61,130 bases of DNA from Gallionella sp. (GCA_023229845.1 JALNYK010000020.1:1-61130); one strand, 5' to 3'; shown: positions 37,819-46,834, numbered from the stretch's first letter. Notes: a model not told the origin generated them from the letters alone. Program-made: numbers and translations.

Positions 37819-38147
37819 TATTGCCTACCGTTCGATTTGTTCAACTCGTCAATTTTTTTGTTGAAGTCGTCGGTCGCCTGATTGCATTTGTTGATGGAGT
37901 CGCGCAATGCGTTCGCCGTGAGGCCGCATTCGCGCAGGGCTTGTCGGTCGGTCAGCATAGTATCGACGAGCGTCTGGAATGTTGCATCTTCGGGTAAGGG
38001 TTTGGGCGCCGAACAATTGCCGGCCTGTAGCTCGGCGCTTAGCTCGCAACGTATGGCATGGGGAACGACGGGAACCGGCGTGGTGCATCCGGCGGCGAAG
38101 ATGCTGCCCATGAGGATGAGGATGTTTTTGAGGCGGGGCATATTCAT
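37818..38147 (-). CDS. Rz1-like o-spanin lipoprotein
   Basis: The 109-residue protein has a lipobox (ILILMGSIFAAGC), then RCELSAELQAGNC, and the DRQALRECGLTANALRDSIN KCN region of LysC/Rz1-like lysis proteins. With the i-spanin it would fuse outer and inner membranes at lysis. Its start overlaps the Rz-like stop (ATGA). Its stop codon borders the MITE-like element, so the original end may have been changed slightly. Confidence 0.85.
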   Translation of the reverse strand: MNMPRLKNILILMGSIFAAGCTTPVPVVPHAIRCELSAELQAGNCSAPKPLPEDATFQTLVDTMLTDRQALRECGLTANALRDSINKCNQATDDFNKKIDELNKSNGRQ

Positions 38148-38665
38148 CGTTTTTCTCCAATGTCGTTGGCCATTTTCAGTTTCAGCGCTTCGTGCACGCT
38201 TTGCGGAACCGGCACTTTCAAACAGGCATTGCCTTCGATTTGTTGTGTTAACGACTCTCGCTCCATTCGCAGGCGCTCGATTTCTTGTTCGAGTTTTTCC
38301 TTCTCGGCTCCGGAAGCGCTGCCCAGTTTTTCATTGAGCGCTTTCAGTTGGGCGTCGTTTTCGGCGCGCTTGGCGCTTAGGCGACGGATCTTTTCATCCA
38401 ACCCCGCTTTTTCGCGCTGCCACTCGGCCGCTTTGCTATCGTATTCCTGGCGGCTTGCATCGAGTTCCTGGCGATGTTTTTCGTCGATGCTGCGCAACTC
38501 CGTTTCGAGTTTGGCTATTGCGGCCTGACGAGTCGAGTCTAGTGTTTTGCCGGTCTCGATGGCTTTTTCCAGCGCCACACGCGCCGCCTTGCCCCGGTAG
38601 TCGCCTATCAGGTATCCGGCCAGCAGGCCGGATATCAAGACCAATAACAATAATAGATTTCTCAT
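38144..38665 (-). CDS. Rz-like i-spanin
   Basis: The 173-residue protein has one N-terminal membrane anchor (MRNLLLLLVLISGLLAGYLI) and a long charged coiled coil (about 30-150), the i-spanin layout, with a short C-terminal tail (CLKVPVPQSVHEAL). It overlaps the Rz1-like gene, the normal order. The call rests on architecture and neighbours rather than sequence identity. Confidence 0.8.
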   Translation of the reverse strand: MRNLLLLLVLISGLLAGYLIGDYRGKAARVALEKAIETGKTLDSTRQAAIAKLETELRSIDEKHRQELDASRQEYDSKAAEWQREKAGLDEKIRRLSAKRAENDAQLKALNEKLGSASGAEKEKLEQEIERLRMERESLTQQIEGNACLKVPVPQSVHEALKLKMANDIGEKR

Positions 38666-38769
38666 TCGATCGCTCCCTGACGTCTGATCGTTACATGCGC
38701 AATAAGTGGGGATGAGGCACTGTCTGTCGAACTGGATACGAAGCTAATGGCGGCGAGGTTTGCATTCAT
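38662..38769 (-). CDS. possible 35-residue protein in the lysis cassette
   Basis: MNANLAAISFVSSSTDSASS..., ending AIE, overlaps the Rz-like start by ATGA and has AAAGGAAACC upstream. No membrane helix, so it is not an obvious holin. Its position and coupling suggest it is real; function unknown. Confidence 0.45.
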   Translation of the reverse strand: MNANLAAISFVSSSTDSASSPLIAHVTIRRQGAIE

Positions 38770-38809
38770 TCCGGTTTCCTTTGAGTGATGAGGGCGGGTG
38801 CCTATTGCG

Positions 38810-39448
38810 TCAGGCAATGCCCAGCGCAGCCTGAGCCTGCGCCCAATATTTCTTCCGTTCTGGCAGGCCGACGCGGCCGCCGTTGATGCGGATGGATATT
38901 TCTTCGAAGTCCTTCATGTCGTCATCTCCGGGTTGATGGTCGGCCAGCGCGTTCAGGCCCAGCCGCTGCCAGTAGTGCGCGGCGGTCAGCGCCGCGACAT
39001 CGGGCGTGGTTGCCAGGTCGGGATTGTCGACGAGCGGAATCTTCAGGGCGTCGCCGGCCAAGCGGTAGTTGTCCTTGAGGGTCAACTGAAACAGCCCGCG
39101 GCCACGGTAGCGGTAACCGTCCCCGCTGGCCGCATCGCCGTTGCCGCCGCGATTGGCGTAGACGAAGTTGGCGAGCTTCTCCGGATTTTTTACATAGGGT
39201 TCGGCGGAGGCTACGGTCGGAAAACGTTTCGGCCAGACCGTGCACAGGCGATCTGCGCGCGAGTAGGAGAGTCCTTCGATGATGCGTGTCGTTTCCGCCG
39301 ATTCGTGAGCCAGTTGCGCGAGGAATGCGGCGGCCCGATTCGGGCTGTTGATCTCGAATCGATCCATGGCGCTGTTGAGCGGGTTCAGCCACTTGTCGGT
39401 ATCGCAAAGTGGCATGACGGCCTTGAGTTGGTCTTTGGTGAGTTGCAT
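38810..39448 (-). CDS. GH19-family endolysin (chitinase/lysozyme-like)
   Basis: The 212-residue protein has the GH19 endolysin core: AAAFLAQLAHESAETTRIIE (catalytic Glu), then YRYRGRGLFQLTLKDNYRLA and ISIRINGGRVGLPER. No signal peptide, as in phage endolysins that depend on a holin. Upstream on the same strand are P450 and dihaem genes; downstream are spanin genes. No phage structural genes are in the window. Confidence 0.92.
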   Translation of the reverse strand: MQLTKDQLKAVMPLCDTDKWLNPLNSAMDRFEINSPNRAAAFLAQLAHESAETTRIIEGLSYSRADRLCTVWPKRFPTVASAEPYVKNPEKLANFVYANRGGNGDAASGDGYRYRGRGLFQLTLKDNYRLAGDALKIPLVDNPDLATTPDVAALTAAHYWQRLGLNALADHQPGDDDMKDFEEISIRINGGRVGLPERKKYWAQAQAALGIA

Positions 39449-39620
39449 GATTGATCCTCCGTTTAAGTTCCGCGTCTAGTCGCGCAAAACATTGTTTTGC
39501 TCTTGATTCTGGCGCGCTTCTCGGTCGGCGAGAAGAAATTTTTGTGATGAATTATGGGGGGCTGCATCACTTTTTTTCGGGATAAACACATTGTGATGTC
39601 GCCCTCATTTCAACTCTTTC

Positions 39621-40940
39621 TTAAGTCCAGGTTAATTTATAGGATTTAGGCATGTGCCCGTCGTATTGAATGTCTCTTTTGGCAGCGACCCCGGGCTGGA
39701 GAAGAATCTGGCGCACCATTTCCGGGATCATGACCATGCCGACATATTTCCCCAGACACTCATGCGAGCCGTAGCCGAAGGTGAAGTAGTGATACCAGTT
39801 GCGGCCCGCCTTGAAAGAATCGGGATCGTCGAATGCCTTGTTGTCGAACATGGCTGATTGCGTGAGCGCCAGCACATTGGTGCCTGCCTTGATCAAGGTT
39901 TCGTGTTGGGACCCTTTCGCGATGCTGTAGTCGGATGCCGTCTGGCGAAACATGTAAGGCGAAATGGGGACAAACCGCAGGGCCTCCCAAACGATTGCAT
40001 CAAACTGACCGGGATCGTCGAGCCGGGCCGCCTTCCTGGCGGCGTCCAGCAGTTCCGGTCGCTGCAGCAGGTATTGAATCGCTTGGACGGTGGCCTGTGC
40101 CGTGGTTTCGATGGTTCCTATCAGCAGTCCGCCCGCGTTAATGCCCACGCGCTTGATGTCGAAATCCACTTCCTCCGGGAAGCTCGTCCGCAACATGCGC
40201 GTGACGATATCGTCATGCGTTTCATGCGGCTCCTTGGCGAACAAGTTCTTCAGGAAACGCTTGGGGGTGCGTAACGGAGCAAGCAGGGATTTGAGCTTGA
40301 GCTTCAGCGAGCGGCACAGGATCAGGGCGGTGATGTATTCGCCCAGCTTCTCCGAGGCGGCATTGTGACTGTCGGTGATCTTTTTACTTTCATCCGGCGG
40401 GACGAGATCGAAAGGCTGGTTGTAGAAGGTGTCCACCTGCGCCCAGTACGACCACTCCATCAGGTCCTCGCGGTCGATGCCGACTAGCCCGAAATATCGC
40501 TGCACCAGCGTGGCGGGAACCATGCGGCAATAGTCCGGGACGGCGTCGATCTTGCCGCCTGCTTTTTGCAGGATGGATTTGCAGACATTTTCCGTCATGC
40601 GGCGGACTCTGGGCAGGTCGTCGCGGTTGAGCATGCCTTGCATGATGGATTTTTCACGGTAATGTAATGCATCGCCGTCATGGGCCATCAGGTAATCGTT
40701 GGCCATCTTCGGATGGTACAAGGCAACGGTAAAAATCTCGGGCATGTTGAGCATCTCGATCACGTCGTCGTACAGCGCAACCAGCGTGCATTGCGGCGTG
40801 ACCAGCACGGGCCGGTTTTCCCTGAGTTCCTTGAAGAACCCCAGCGGCTCCTGCGCCATGAACTTGCGGACGAGCCGCAACTTCGTTTCGTCCGGCTCGC
40901 GGTCGTAGCGCGCCAGGTAACTGCCTGCTTCTGGATTCAT
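39621..40940 (-). CDS. cytochrome P450
   Basis: The 439-residue protein has the I-helix region AGGLLIGTIETTAQATVQ, the K-helix EALR (ExxR) and the haem loop FTFGYGSHECLGKY (FxxGxHxCxG with the Cys thiolate ligand). It is soluble and bacterial in type. Substrate and redox partner cannot be read from sequence. It starts 29 bp downstream of the RoxA-like gene, so the two oxidative enzymes are probably cotranscribed. Confidence 0.95.
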   Translation of the reverse strand: MNPEAGSYLARYDREPDETKLRLVRKFMAQEPLGFFKELRENRPVLVTPQCTLVALYDDVIEMLNMPEIFTVALYHPKMANDYLMAHDGDALHYREKSIMQGMLNRDDLPRVRRMTENVCKSILQKAGGKIDAVPDYCRMVPATLVQRYFGLVGIDREDLMEWSYWAQVDTFYNQPFDLVPPDESKKITDSHNAASEKLGEYITALILCRSLKLKLKSLLAPLRTPKRFLKNLFAKEPHETHDDIVTRMLRTSFPEEVDFDIKRVGINAGGLLIGTIETTAQATVQAIQYLLQRPELLDAARKAARLDDPGQFDAIVWEALRFVPISPYMFRQTASDYSIAKGSQHETLIKAGTNVLALTQSAMFDNKAFDDPDSFKAGRNWYHYFTFGYGSHECLGKYVGMVMIPEMVRQILLQPGVAAKRDIQYDGHMPKSYKLTWT

Positions 40941-40969
40941 GCTTTTCTCCTGACCATTCGTAATGTGGG

Positions 40970-43066
40970 TTAAAGGCTCTTCAGGTATTCCAGCAGGTCG
41001 AGGCGCTCTTCCGGAGTCATTTTGCGAGTGCCATATTCATGCCCAGAGTTGCTGTTATTGGTAACGCCAGTATCGAAAACGAAGCCCTCGTAACCCGCAC
41101 TCTTGAAGCCGACTTTCTTGTCATCGAACTCTCTTGAGCCGGTGATGAATTTTGCCGGGCGATACTCGGTTTCCGGTTTGTCTCCGGCTTCTTTTTTGGC
41201 GGGCAGCAACAAGTCATACAGTGTCGGTACCGATCCGTTGTGGAGATAAGGAGCGGTGGCCCAGATGCCGTTCAGCGAACGCCCCTTGTACGCCATCAAT
41301 TGTGCGAGCGGAGCGGCCGTCGTGCTGGCGTCATAGTCTCCCATCTTGAGAGAAGTCTTGACGGTGTTTTCCTTATAGGCGACGAAAAGATCGTGCGCCC
41401 AATCGGCCCAGCGCTGGAAGAACCACTTGTCCGGGTCCGGCGTGGCGACCACGTTCAAATCCGCCTTGGTGAGCAAGGCGGCCACGTAAGTCCTGTCCTT
41501 GAGATAGAGGCTGCCAACACCCATGTCCACATACTGGTTGGTCAGGATGCCGGCATATCCTGCCCCCCCGGCATTGAGCGCCATCGTCTTGTCGGTGCCG
41601 ACCGCATCGAGCTTGGTAAAGTTGGCGATGACATGGCGATCCGGGTCATCGCGCACAATGTTTTGATGACACGAGGCACAGTATTCATCGAAAAGGGGTT
41701 CGCCGCGAATCACGCGTTTTTCGTCTAGCTCGGGGAGGCCGCCTTTCTCCGTCGCATCGTTCCACGACGGAGATTGCAGGTGCGCTAGCTGCGACTCTAG
41801 CAGGCGCAGATTGTGCGAATCTACGGAAGATTTGAAGCTGATATGGCTGTCTCCAAATCCCTGACCACCGATCACCGAAGAAATGGTCCAGCCTGGTTTC
41901 TCGGACCAATCCAAGGTTCCGAATACGCCGATCACCTCCCCCGTATTGCGCCCGATGGGGCCTTCGCCCGAGTTGGCGGCAATCCCGTTCCATTGCAAGT
42001 AGTCGTGTTGCGGAGTGTCCCAAAGGAATGGGTAGCTGACCGGCGCAGTGGGTTTGTTGAATAATTTGTCCTTTAACGCCAACTGTTGTTTTACAGTCAA
42101 CAGTTCAACCAGATGCTCGATGATGTGCTCGCGGTTCTGGTCATTAAGCACTTTTTCAAATCCGGGCAAAACCGTATTCAATTCCTCTTCGGTCAGAGTA
42201 TTCCTCAGCAAGGCGCGCATCTCATCCGCGGTGACTACGTGCTGAAGCACCCGGTTGAAAATGCGCCCGAACGCATCGAGGCGACCATAGCCGTATTTGA
42301 CGGGACTCCGGTTAATGAAGTTGTAAGTTCCGATGCGCAAGGAGAATTTGCGCAAATCTTCCAGTATCTCTTCTTCGTTGTCGTAATCGCCACGATCGAG
42401 GACCGCGGCAATGAAGCGTTTTCCTCTTTCGCCGATCGGGTTACGCTTTTTCCATTTTCCGCTCTGGTCTTTTTCAGCTATCTCATTGAGGGTTGCTTTC
42501 AGGGATGATTCCAGATCCTTCATGAAGGAATCCATGTCGGCCGCCGCTTGATTGCCATCTATACGGATGCCTGTCCCGTTGTAATTTATCTGTGAGGTGT
42601 GGCAGGCGGCACAGGTGAACCCCATATACTTTTTGCCTTGGTAGATGTCGGCAACCAGGCCGACCGGCAATCCATCCGGGTTGCTGGAAGTGGGCTTCTG
42701 CGGGAGATAGCGGTAGCGATTCATGTTCTCTGTGGAACTGAAGGCTTCGGACTGGTCAGCCTGTTCGAGAGCGATGAAAAAGTCGTATGGGATTAGGTCC
42801 GAGCCCTGCGTGGTGCTGTAAAACCACAGGCTGTCCTTGTTGTCCCAACCTTGGTTCAGGTACACGACTTTGTCGAAATGGTCGCCGAAAAGATCATTTG
42901 TTACGGTGGCGGCCCCCCTGTCCGGGTCGTTGTCCCATATTTTGTGGCTCCACGTCGATGAGTAAAGAAAAACAAATCCCAAGGCGATAAGCAGGGCAAG
43001 CAAAAGCAATATCTTGTACAGCCGCGTGCCCAATTTATAGAATATTCGTATACAAAGTTTCTGCAT
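40970..43066 (-). CDS. RoxA-like dihaem cytochrome c (oxygenase/peroxidase superfamily)
   Basis: The 698-residue protein has an N-terminal membrane anchor or signal (about 16-36) and two CxxCH haem sites, FTCAACHTSQ and YCASCHQN. The stretch around QGWDNKDSLWFYSTTQGSDL IPYDFF and LPQKPTSSNPDGLPVG is like rubber oxygenase RoxA and its relatives rather than classic cytochrome c peroxidase, which is half this length. RoxA-type enzymes cleave polyisoprene with O2, but the wider family includes peroxidases with other roles. Function here is open. Confidence 0.8.
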   Translation of the reverse strand: MQKLCIRIFYKLGTRLYKILLLLALLIALGFVFLYSSTWSHKIWDNDPDRGAATVTNDLFGDHFDKVVYLNQGWDNKDSLWFYSTTQGSDLIPYDFFIALEQADQSEAFSSTENMNRYRYLPQKPTSSNPDGLPVGLVADIYQGKKYMGFTCAACHTSQINYNGTGIRIDGNQAAADMDSFMKDLESSLKATLNEIAEKDQSGKWKKRNPIGERGKRFIAAVLDRGDYDNEEEILEDLRKFSLRIGTYNFINRSPVKYGYGRLDAFGRIFNRVLQHVVTADEMRALLRNTLTEEELNTVLPGFEKVLNDQNREHIIEHLVELLTVKQQLALKDKLFNKPTAPVSYPFLWDTPQHDYLQWNGIAANSGEGPIGRNTGEVIGVFGTLDWSEKPGWTISSVIGGQGFGDSHISFKSSVDSHNLRLLESQLAHLQSPSWNDATEKGGLPELDEKRVIRGEPLFDEYCASCHQNIVRDDPDRHVIANFTKLDAVGTDKTMALNAGGAGYAGILTNQYVDMGVGSLYLKDRTYVAALLTKADLNVVATPDPDKWFFQRWADWAHDLFVAYKENTVKTSLKMGDYDASTTAAPLAQLMAYKGRSLNGIWATAPYLHNGSVPTLYDLLLPAKKEAGDKPETEYRPAKFITGSREFDDKKVGFKSAGYEGFVFDTGVTNNSNSGHEYGTRKMTPEERLDLLEYLKSL

Positions 43067-43180
43067 GATGCCTCCCTTTTTATTGATTATTAGTTGCGTT
43101 GTGTACTTCGGTTTGGTTTCTGATTCGTCGCGTGTGAGTTCTTGCCTGGACCGGTTTCATGGGGGGGCGCTCCCGTTCCT

Positions 43181-44176
43181 TTATGGCGCGTTTTTCTCGC
43201 GTGGCGACACACCTGCCGCACGGATCTGCATGACGCGATTGAGCATGTCGAACCAGAATGGAGCTCCAAGCGAGATCGCAAGGATGCTGATCAGCAAGCC
43301 GGATATTTTGCTTGTCCAGTCGCCGATGCCAGAAGGGCGCGCGGACCACCCCAGTTGGATGCCAGCCGATGAGAGGTCTGCATTGGCTTTTGCCAGCTTC
43401 TTTGCGGCATTTTCGCTACGGTCTTTGGCTTCCGTTATTGGGTCGGTCTTGGAGACGGTGGTTTCTGTCGTCGTATCTGGCATGGGGTCATTCGACGATT
43501 TCTGCGCGGCTTCGTTTTCTTGCGTTACTTGGGCTTCGGCCTCTTTGGCCGCGTTCAGCTCCAGCTGGGCTATTTCGATCATTTTTGCTCTTGCGTCCGG
43601 ATTGGCGGAGAGCGAGTTGGCAAGCTGGATCGTATCGACGTTGGCAAACAGGACCAGTATGGTTGAGACGATGAGCGAGTAGGTCTGGGCTTTCTTTTTG
43701 TACCAGCCGGATGCGCGATCCATCGCGGCATCGTAGTGATATTCGATCAATTTCCGGAAGGCCGTCATATCTTCCTGAGCTTCGCTCTGCAATGCGTCGA
43801 GCACTCCCTTGATGCGGTTGTTTTGAATGGTGCCCGGCAAATTAGCTATCGCCTGTTTGATAGAGGAGGCGCCCTCTTTGGCACAGATCAGGCTTGTTAC
43901 GACCTGCCCAATAATTTCAGGGGGAATATAGGAAGGCCTGCCATCCTTGCCTTTGCTGAGAGATTGCACAACCGGGTGGGCAAAAAATGCACCGGTAAAC
44001 TCTTTCCCGTCATCGACACTGCCGTGCAAAAATTCGCCCAGTGCCACTTCGAGATTGCTGCTGCGCACGCTAAGCCATGATGAGATGGCCTCCACAATTG
44101 CAGTGCAAGCCAAAGCGAATATCAAATAGACAGTGACAATGCCGATCATCACATCAAGCGATTCGATCCCGAACAT
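43181..44176 (-). CDS. membrane protein of unknown function
   Basis: The 331-residue protein has an N-terminal helix (IGIVTVYLIFALACTAIVEAI), a central helix (SLIVSTILVLFANV), a cytosolic/periplasmic coiled-coil stretch rich in Ala, Glu and Lys (about 210-275), and a C-terminal helix pair ending SLGAPFWFDMLNRVMQIR. This architecture recurs in hypothetical bacterial proteins. It is the first gene of the RoxA-P450-lysis unit and lies behind leader D and its short ORF. Confidence 0.75.
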   Translation of the reverse strand: MFGIESLDVMIGIVTVYLIFALACTAIVEAISSWLSVRSSNLEVALGEFLHGSVDDGKEFTGAFFAHPVVQSLSKGKDGRPSYIPPEIIGQVVTSLICAKEGASSIKQAIANLPGTIQNNRIKGVLDALQSEAQEDMTAFRKLIEYHYDAAMDRASGWYKKKAQTYSLIVSTILVLFANVDTIQLANSLSANPDARAKMIEIAQLELNAAKEAEAQVTQENEAAQKSSNDPMPDTTTETTVSKTDPITEAKDRSENAAKKLAKANADLSSAGIQLGWSARPSGIGDWTSKISGLLISILAISLGAPFWFDMLNRVMQIRAAGVSPREKNAP

Positions 44177-44192
44177 CGGTGTTTCTCCCCGT

Positions 44193-44297
44193 TTATCGAG
44201 TTGCTAGCGGCGGAGTATCGGCGTGTGATGTGTGATGCGATGGGGGAAACGATGCGCTGAAACGGCGCGCAGAAAACGCTGAAAGACATGCAATCAT
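44193..44297 (-). CDS. possible 34-codon leader ORF
   Basis: MIACLSAFSARRFSASFPPS..., starting at the end of leader D behind CAGGGAGAGC and stopping 16 bp before the membrane protein. The same start (MIACLSAFPARRSSSS) opens the lipoprotein frame after leader E. It may be a real leader peptide, or the start codon may belong to the ancestral duplicated gene. Confidence 0.45.
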   Translation of the reverse strand: MIACLSAFSARRFSASFPPSHHTSHADTPPLATR

Positions 44298-44536
44298 GAT
44301 GCTCTCCCTGAACAAGTGTTGCTGCTGGCTGTCGTTCCCGTCGGTGCGAGAATCGACTGCGAGGCCGGTCTTATGCCATGCCTCGGCCATCCCGGATGGG
44401 ATGAACTCTTGCGCCAGCCTCCTGTTCTGGGGATTCCGCCGGTTGCCCCGGACCGTGCGTGCGGTGCGGTATGCGTGTGGCGGATTTTGCAAGTGGGGCG
44501 AACTCTATTTGAGTTGGCCGGAGAGTGTCAATAGCG
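44298..44536 (-). promoter_or_regulatory. promoter-leader element, copy D
   Basis: TTGACA (44531-44526), 18 bp, TAGAGT (44507-44502), then CGCCCCACTTGCAAAATCCGCC, ACCG-CACGCA-CGGT hairpin, CCAG-AACAGGAGG-CTGG hairpin, GCGCAAGAGTTC, ATCCC-ATCC-GGGAT, CGAGGC/GCCTCG and TTCTCG/CGGGAA hairpins, ending in a GGGAGAGC ribosome-binding site and ATG. Over 44298-44783 there is nothing else but a MITE remnant. Confidence 0.85.
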
Positions 44537-44620
44537 ATAAGACGGATATTGCGGACTATGGGCTCTTATTTTGATCGGCTGCATGGGATTTCTTCGAGTG
44601 TTGTTGGGGATGGTCAACTC

Positions 44621-44735
44621 GCATCTCTATAAATTCAAATTCCGTCATTCCGGCGAAGGCCGGAATCCAGCGGTTTTAATTAACATGCTTTAATGTCAGT
44701 GCGTTGCACTGTCTGTTCTGTTAATTGGACACCGG
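44621..44735. mobile_element. truncated MITE-like element
   Basis: GCATCTCTATAAATTCAAAT and the following about 100 bp match the left two thirds of the element at 30579, including GTCAGTGCGTTGCACTGTCTG; the right terminal repeat is missing. Confidence 0.8.
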
Positions 44736-44783
44736 GAGTGGTTGGGCAATTTGTATTCCGTTCTAATTCGTTATTTGCCATTT

Positions 44784-45618
44784 TTATCCTACAGTTGCCC
44801 CGCTCCAGAAGTAATTCCCGTGGACATCGAAAAACCACTTGGCATTGCCATTGACTGGCTCACCATCAGTTACCCATCCAAGATATTGAAGCCGTGTGCC
44901 AGGTAGAGCTACCTGTGCGATATTAGCCATGCGCGATGGCAACTCCTTGCGGATATTCAGTTTCGCGGCGACTTGTACGATTCCATTTTGATTTACTCGC
45001 GTGAATGATGGTGTCGCTGGGGCTGATGTGGTTTGTCCGCTCGGCAATGTGGTGCAGGCTTGGTATTCGAGTGGAATATCGCGCAGTAATTGTTCATAGC
45101 TTCGGCGACTGTAACCTAGTCCGCTGCTGGGGTCGGTCTTGCGTGTTGGATCGAGGAATGCGTGTCCCACAACTGAAGTCGATGGATCAAGGCCAAAGGT
45201 GTGGCAGATATAGGCGATTGTCCAGACGTATCTTCGGTAGGCTTCATCTGCATTGATATTGTCGCCATAACAATACTCAACCCCAATCGCGGCATCGTTA
45301 GCGTTATATCCGTACATGCGATTGTCGGTATCAACGCGATATTGCACATGCCAAGCTTTCTCCGGCGGTGCGGTAAGTGCAGGGATGCATTCGATGATTT
45401 GCTTGTCGTCCACAAAAATATGGGCTGATGCGCTTTCTTCGTCGCGGGAACGCTCGTAATAACTTACGTTGCCGGTTGCCGGTTGCCGTTGAGCGTGGGT
45501 TGCCTGTGTCGTGTGCAACGACAAACTTTACGCCAGGCGATATCGATAATCCAGATCGCCTTTTGGATGGTTTGGTCAGATATTGCGGTATGACGGCGTA
45601 TTTTTTCAGGAAATCCAT
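44784..45618 (-). pseudogene. N-acetylmuramoyl-L-alanine amidase (Amidase_2) with SH3-like tail, frameshifted
   Basis: The N-terminal 48 or so codons are in one frame (MDFLKKYAVIPQYLTKPSKR, then ISPGVKFVVAHDTGNPRS) and the rest in another (VSYYERSRDEESASAHIFVD...). The zinc His in VVAHDTGN and the later VGHAFLDPTRKTDPS (His, Lys/Asp) make a complete Amidase_2 domain if the frames are joined; a C-terminal SH3-like part follows (about 185-275). The shift falls in three copies of a 7-bp repeat at 45468-45488; with two copies the gene reads through as 275 residues. It starts 3 bp after the preceding stop codon. Confidence 0.85.
45468..45488. repeat. three tandem copies of GTTGCCG
   Basis: GTTGCCG x3 within the amidase coding sequence. 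Seven bases per unit means each gain or loss shifts the frame, so the current three-copy form is out of frame. Confidence 0.9.
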
Positions 45619-45621
45619 GGA

Positions 45622-46452
45622 TTACCCCATTGCAGGATGTTCGTCTGAGGCGACGGTAGCAGCCTGTGGGGCTGGCTGCGCCGCTCCGGTCTGGCTACGT
45701 GGCACGGCCTTGGCTGTGAGGTAGCCTGTATGACTGATTGCAATCAGTGCGATCATGCTCTGGTCCAGTGGAGGTAGGCTGGTAAAGCCCTGAGTTGCAC
45801 CACCAGAGAACATGTTGCCCAGCATTACTGCGTAAGCAAATGCTGCGATAAGCGTAAAAAAGAACATCTGTAACCTTGCTACGTCGAGATGCGCCGCATT
45901 TCCGACTTCCTCTCCCGTGAATATGTCGGACCATCGTGCTCTGGAGATGTCGATATTCACGACGATGTGGCCCTTGGTGGCGAGCGTGTTTTCCTGATCG
46001 CCTTGGTTCTCCAATAACTTGAAAGTGGTCTTGATTTCAGCGAGAGTTGCTGTCTTGGTTGCTTTTTCATTCAGGATTAATGGCGAGCCGACCAGAGATG
46101 TGGTGGCGATGCCCATTAACCACCATAGCTCCTCTTGAATGCTGATGCCTAGCGGGCCATTGGTTTGCAGCGTTTCTGCGAGCGAATTCGGTGCTATGGA
46201 AATGTTGTGCAGGGCTGCGGTCAGGTAGGCAGAAAGTATAAGCAAGGTCCACAAGATAATTTGGAAGCGCGACAAGGACATTACATTGCGATCGTCGATC
46301 AGTGCTCCCAATTTTCGTCCAGTCACAACTTGACCGCAAACAGAGGTAAATGCGGTAAGCGAGATAAACACAAGACACCATGCAGGCAACAATGCGTTGA
46401 TGCTGATTAATATGCCGGCCACTATAACTGCGGAAACAAAAATGACTTTCAT
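45622..46452 (-). CDS. five-helix membrane protein of unknown function
   Basis: The 276-residue protein has two or three N-terminal helices (VIFVSAVIVAGILISINALL, FQIILWTLLILSAYLTAAL), one central (LWWLMGIATTSLVGSPLIL) and two C-terminal (LQMFFFTLIAAFAYAVMLGN, SMIALIAISHTGYLTAKAV), with a soluble domain between. ATG 46452 has AGGAGGATTAC upstream. It ends 3 bp before the amidase start. Confidence 0.75.
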   Translation of the reverse strand: MKVIFVSAVIVAGILISINALLPAWCLVFISLTAFTSVCGQVVTGRKLGALIDDRNVMSLSRFQIILWTLLILSAYLTAALHNISIAPNSLAETLQTNGPLGISIQEELWWLMGIATTSLVGSPLILNEKATKTATLAEIKTTFKLLENQGDQENTLATKGHIVVNIDISRARWSDIFTGEEVGNAAHLDVARLQMFFFTLIAAFAYAVMLGNMFSGGATQGFTSLPPLDQSMIALIAISHTGYLTAKAVPRSQTGAAQPAPQAATVASDEHPAMG

Positions 46453-46519
46453 GTAATCCTCCTTTATTGATGTATAGGGTGTTGCTCTGCTTTGCGCACT
46501 AAATTTTTGTGTTGTTGAA

Positions 46520-46822
46520 TTAGCGGAATCCGGCAACGATGGTTTCGGCCCCATTCACGAATATCTCGTTTTGGAAAACTAGGTGTTTACCTGCTTTGAG
46601 TTGAGCCTCGACAAGGGTGTCTATGGATGTGTCTGCAGGCACTTCGGTCAGAATTAACGGTGTGATGTCTTGCCCGAGCGGCATATCCTGAAACATTGCA
46701 ATGTTGATCGGTGCAGTTCCTTTTGTGTATGAAACAAGCTGGCTATTGTTGGCTTTCTCGGCATAATTGATGGTCGATTGCTGTGATGTGAGTGTAGTGT
46801 TGCCGTCAACTTGAGCATTCAT
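46520..46822 (-). CDS. hypothetical 100-residue protein
   Basis: MNAQVDGNTTLTSQQSTINY...ETIVAGFR. No signal peptide, membrane helix or motif that I recognise; Thr-, Asn- and Gln-rich, probably beta-structured. It starts 12 bp after the lipoprotein gene and is part of the same unit. Start supported by AAAAGGGATA. Confidence 0.65.
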   Translation of the reverse strand: MNAQVDGNTTLTSQQSTINYAEKANNSQLVSYTKGTAPINIAMFQDMPLGQDITPLILTEVPADTSIDTLVEAQLKAGKHLVFQNEIFVNGAETIVAGFR

Positions 46823-46834
46823 GTTTATCCCTTT

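Noticed and set aside
37818..39448. Lysis genes as part of a complete prophage
   Set aside because: No capsid, portal, terminase, tail, integrase or phage repressor genes within 20 kb on either side.
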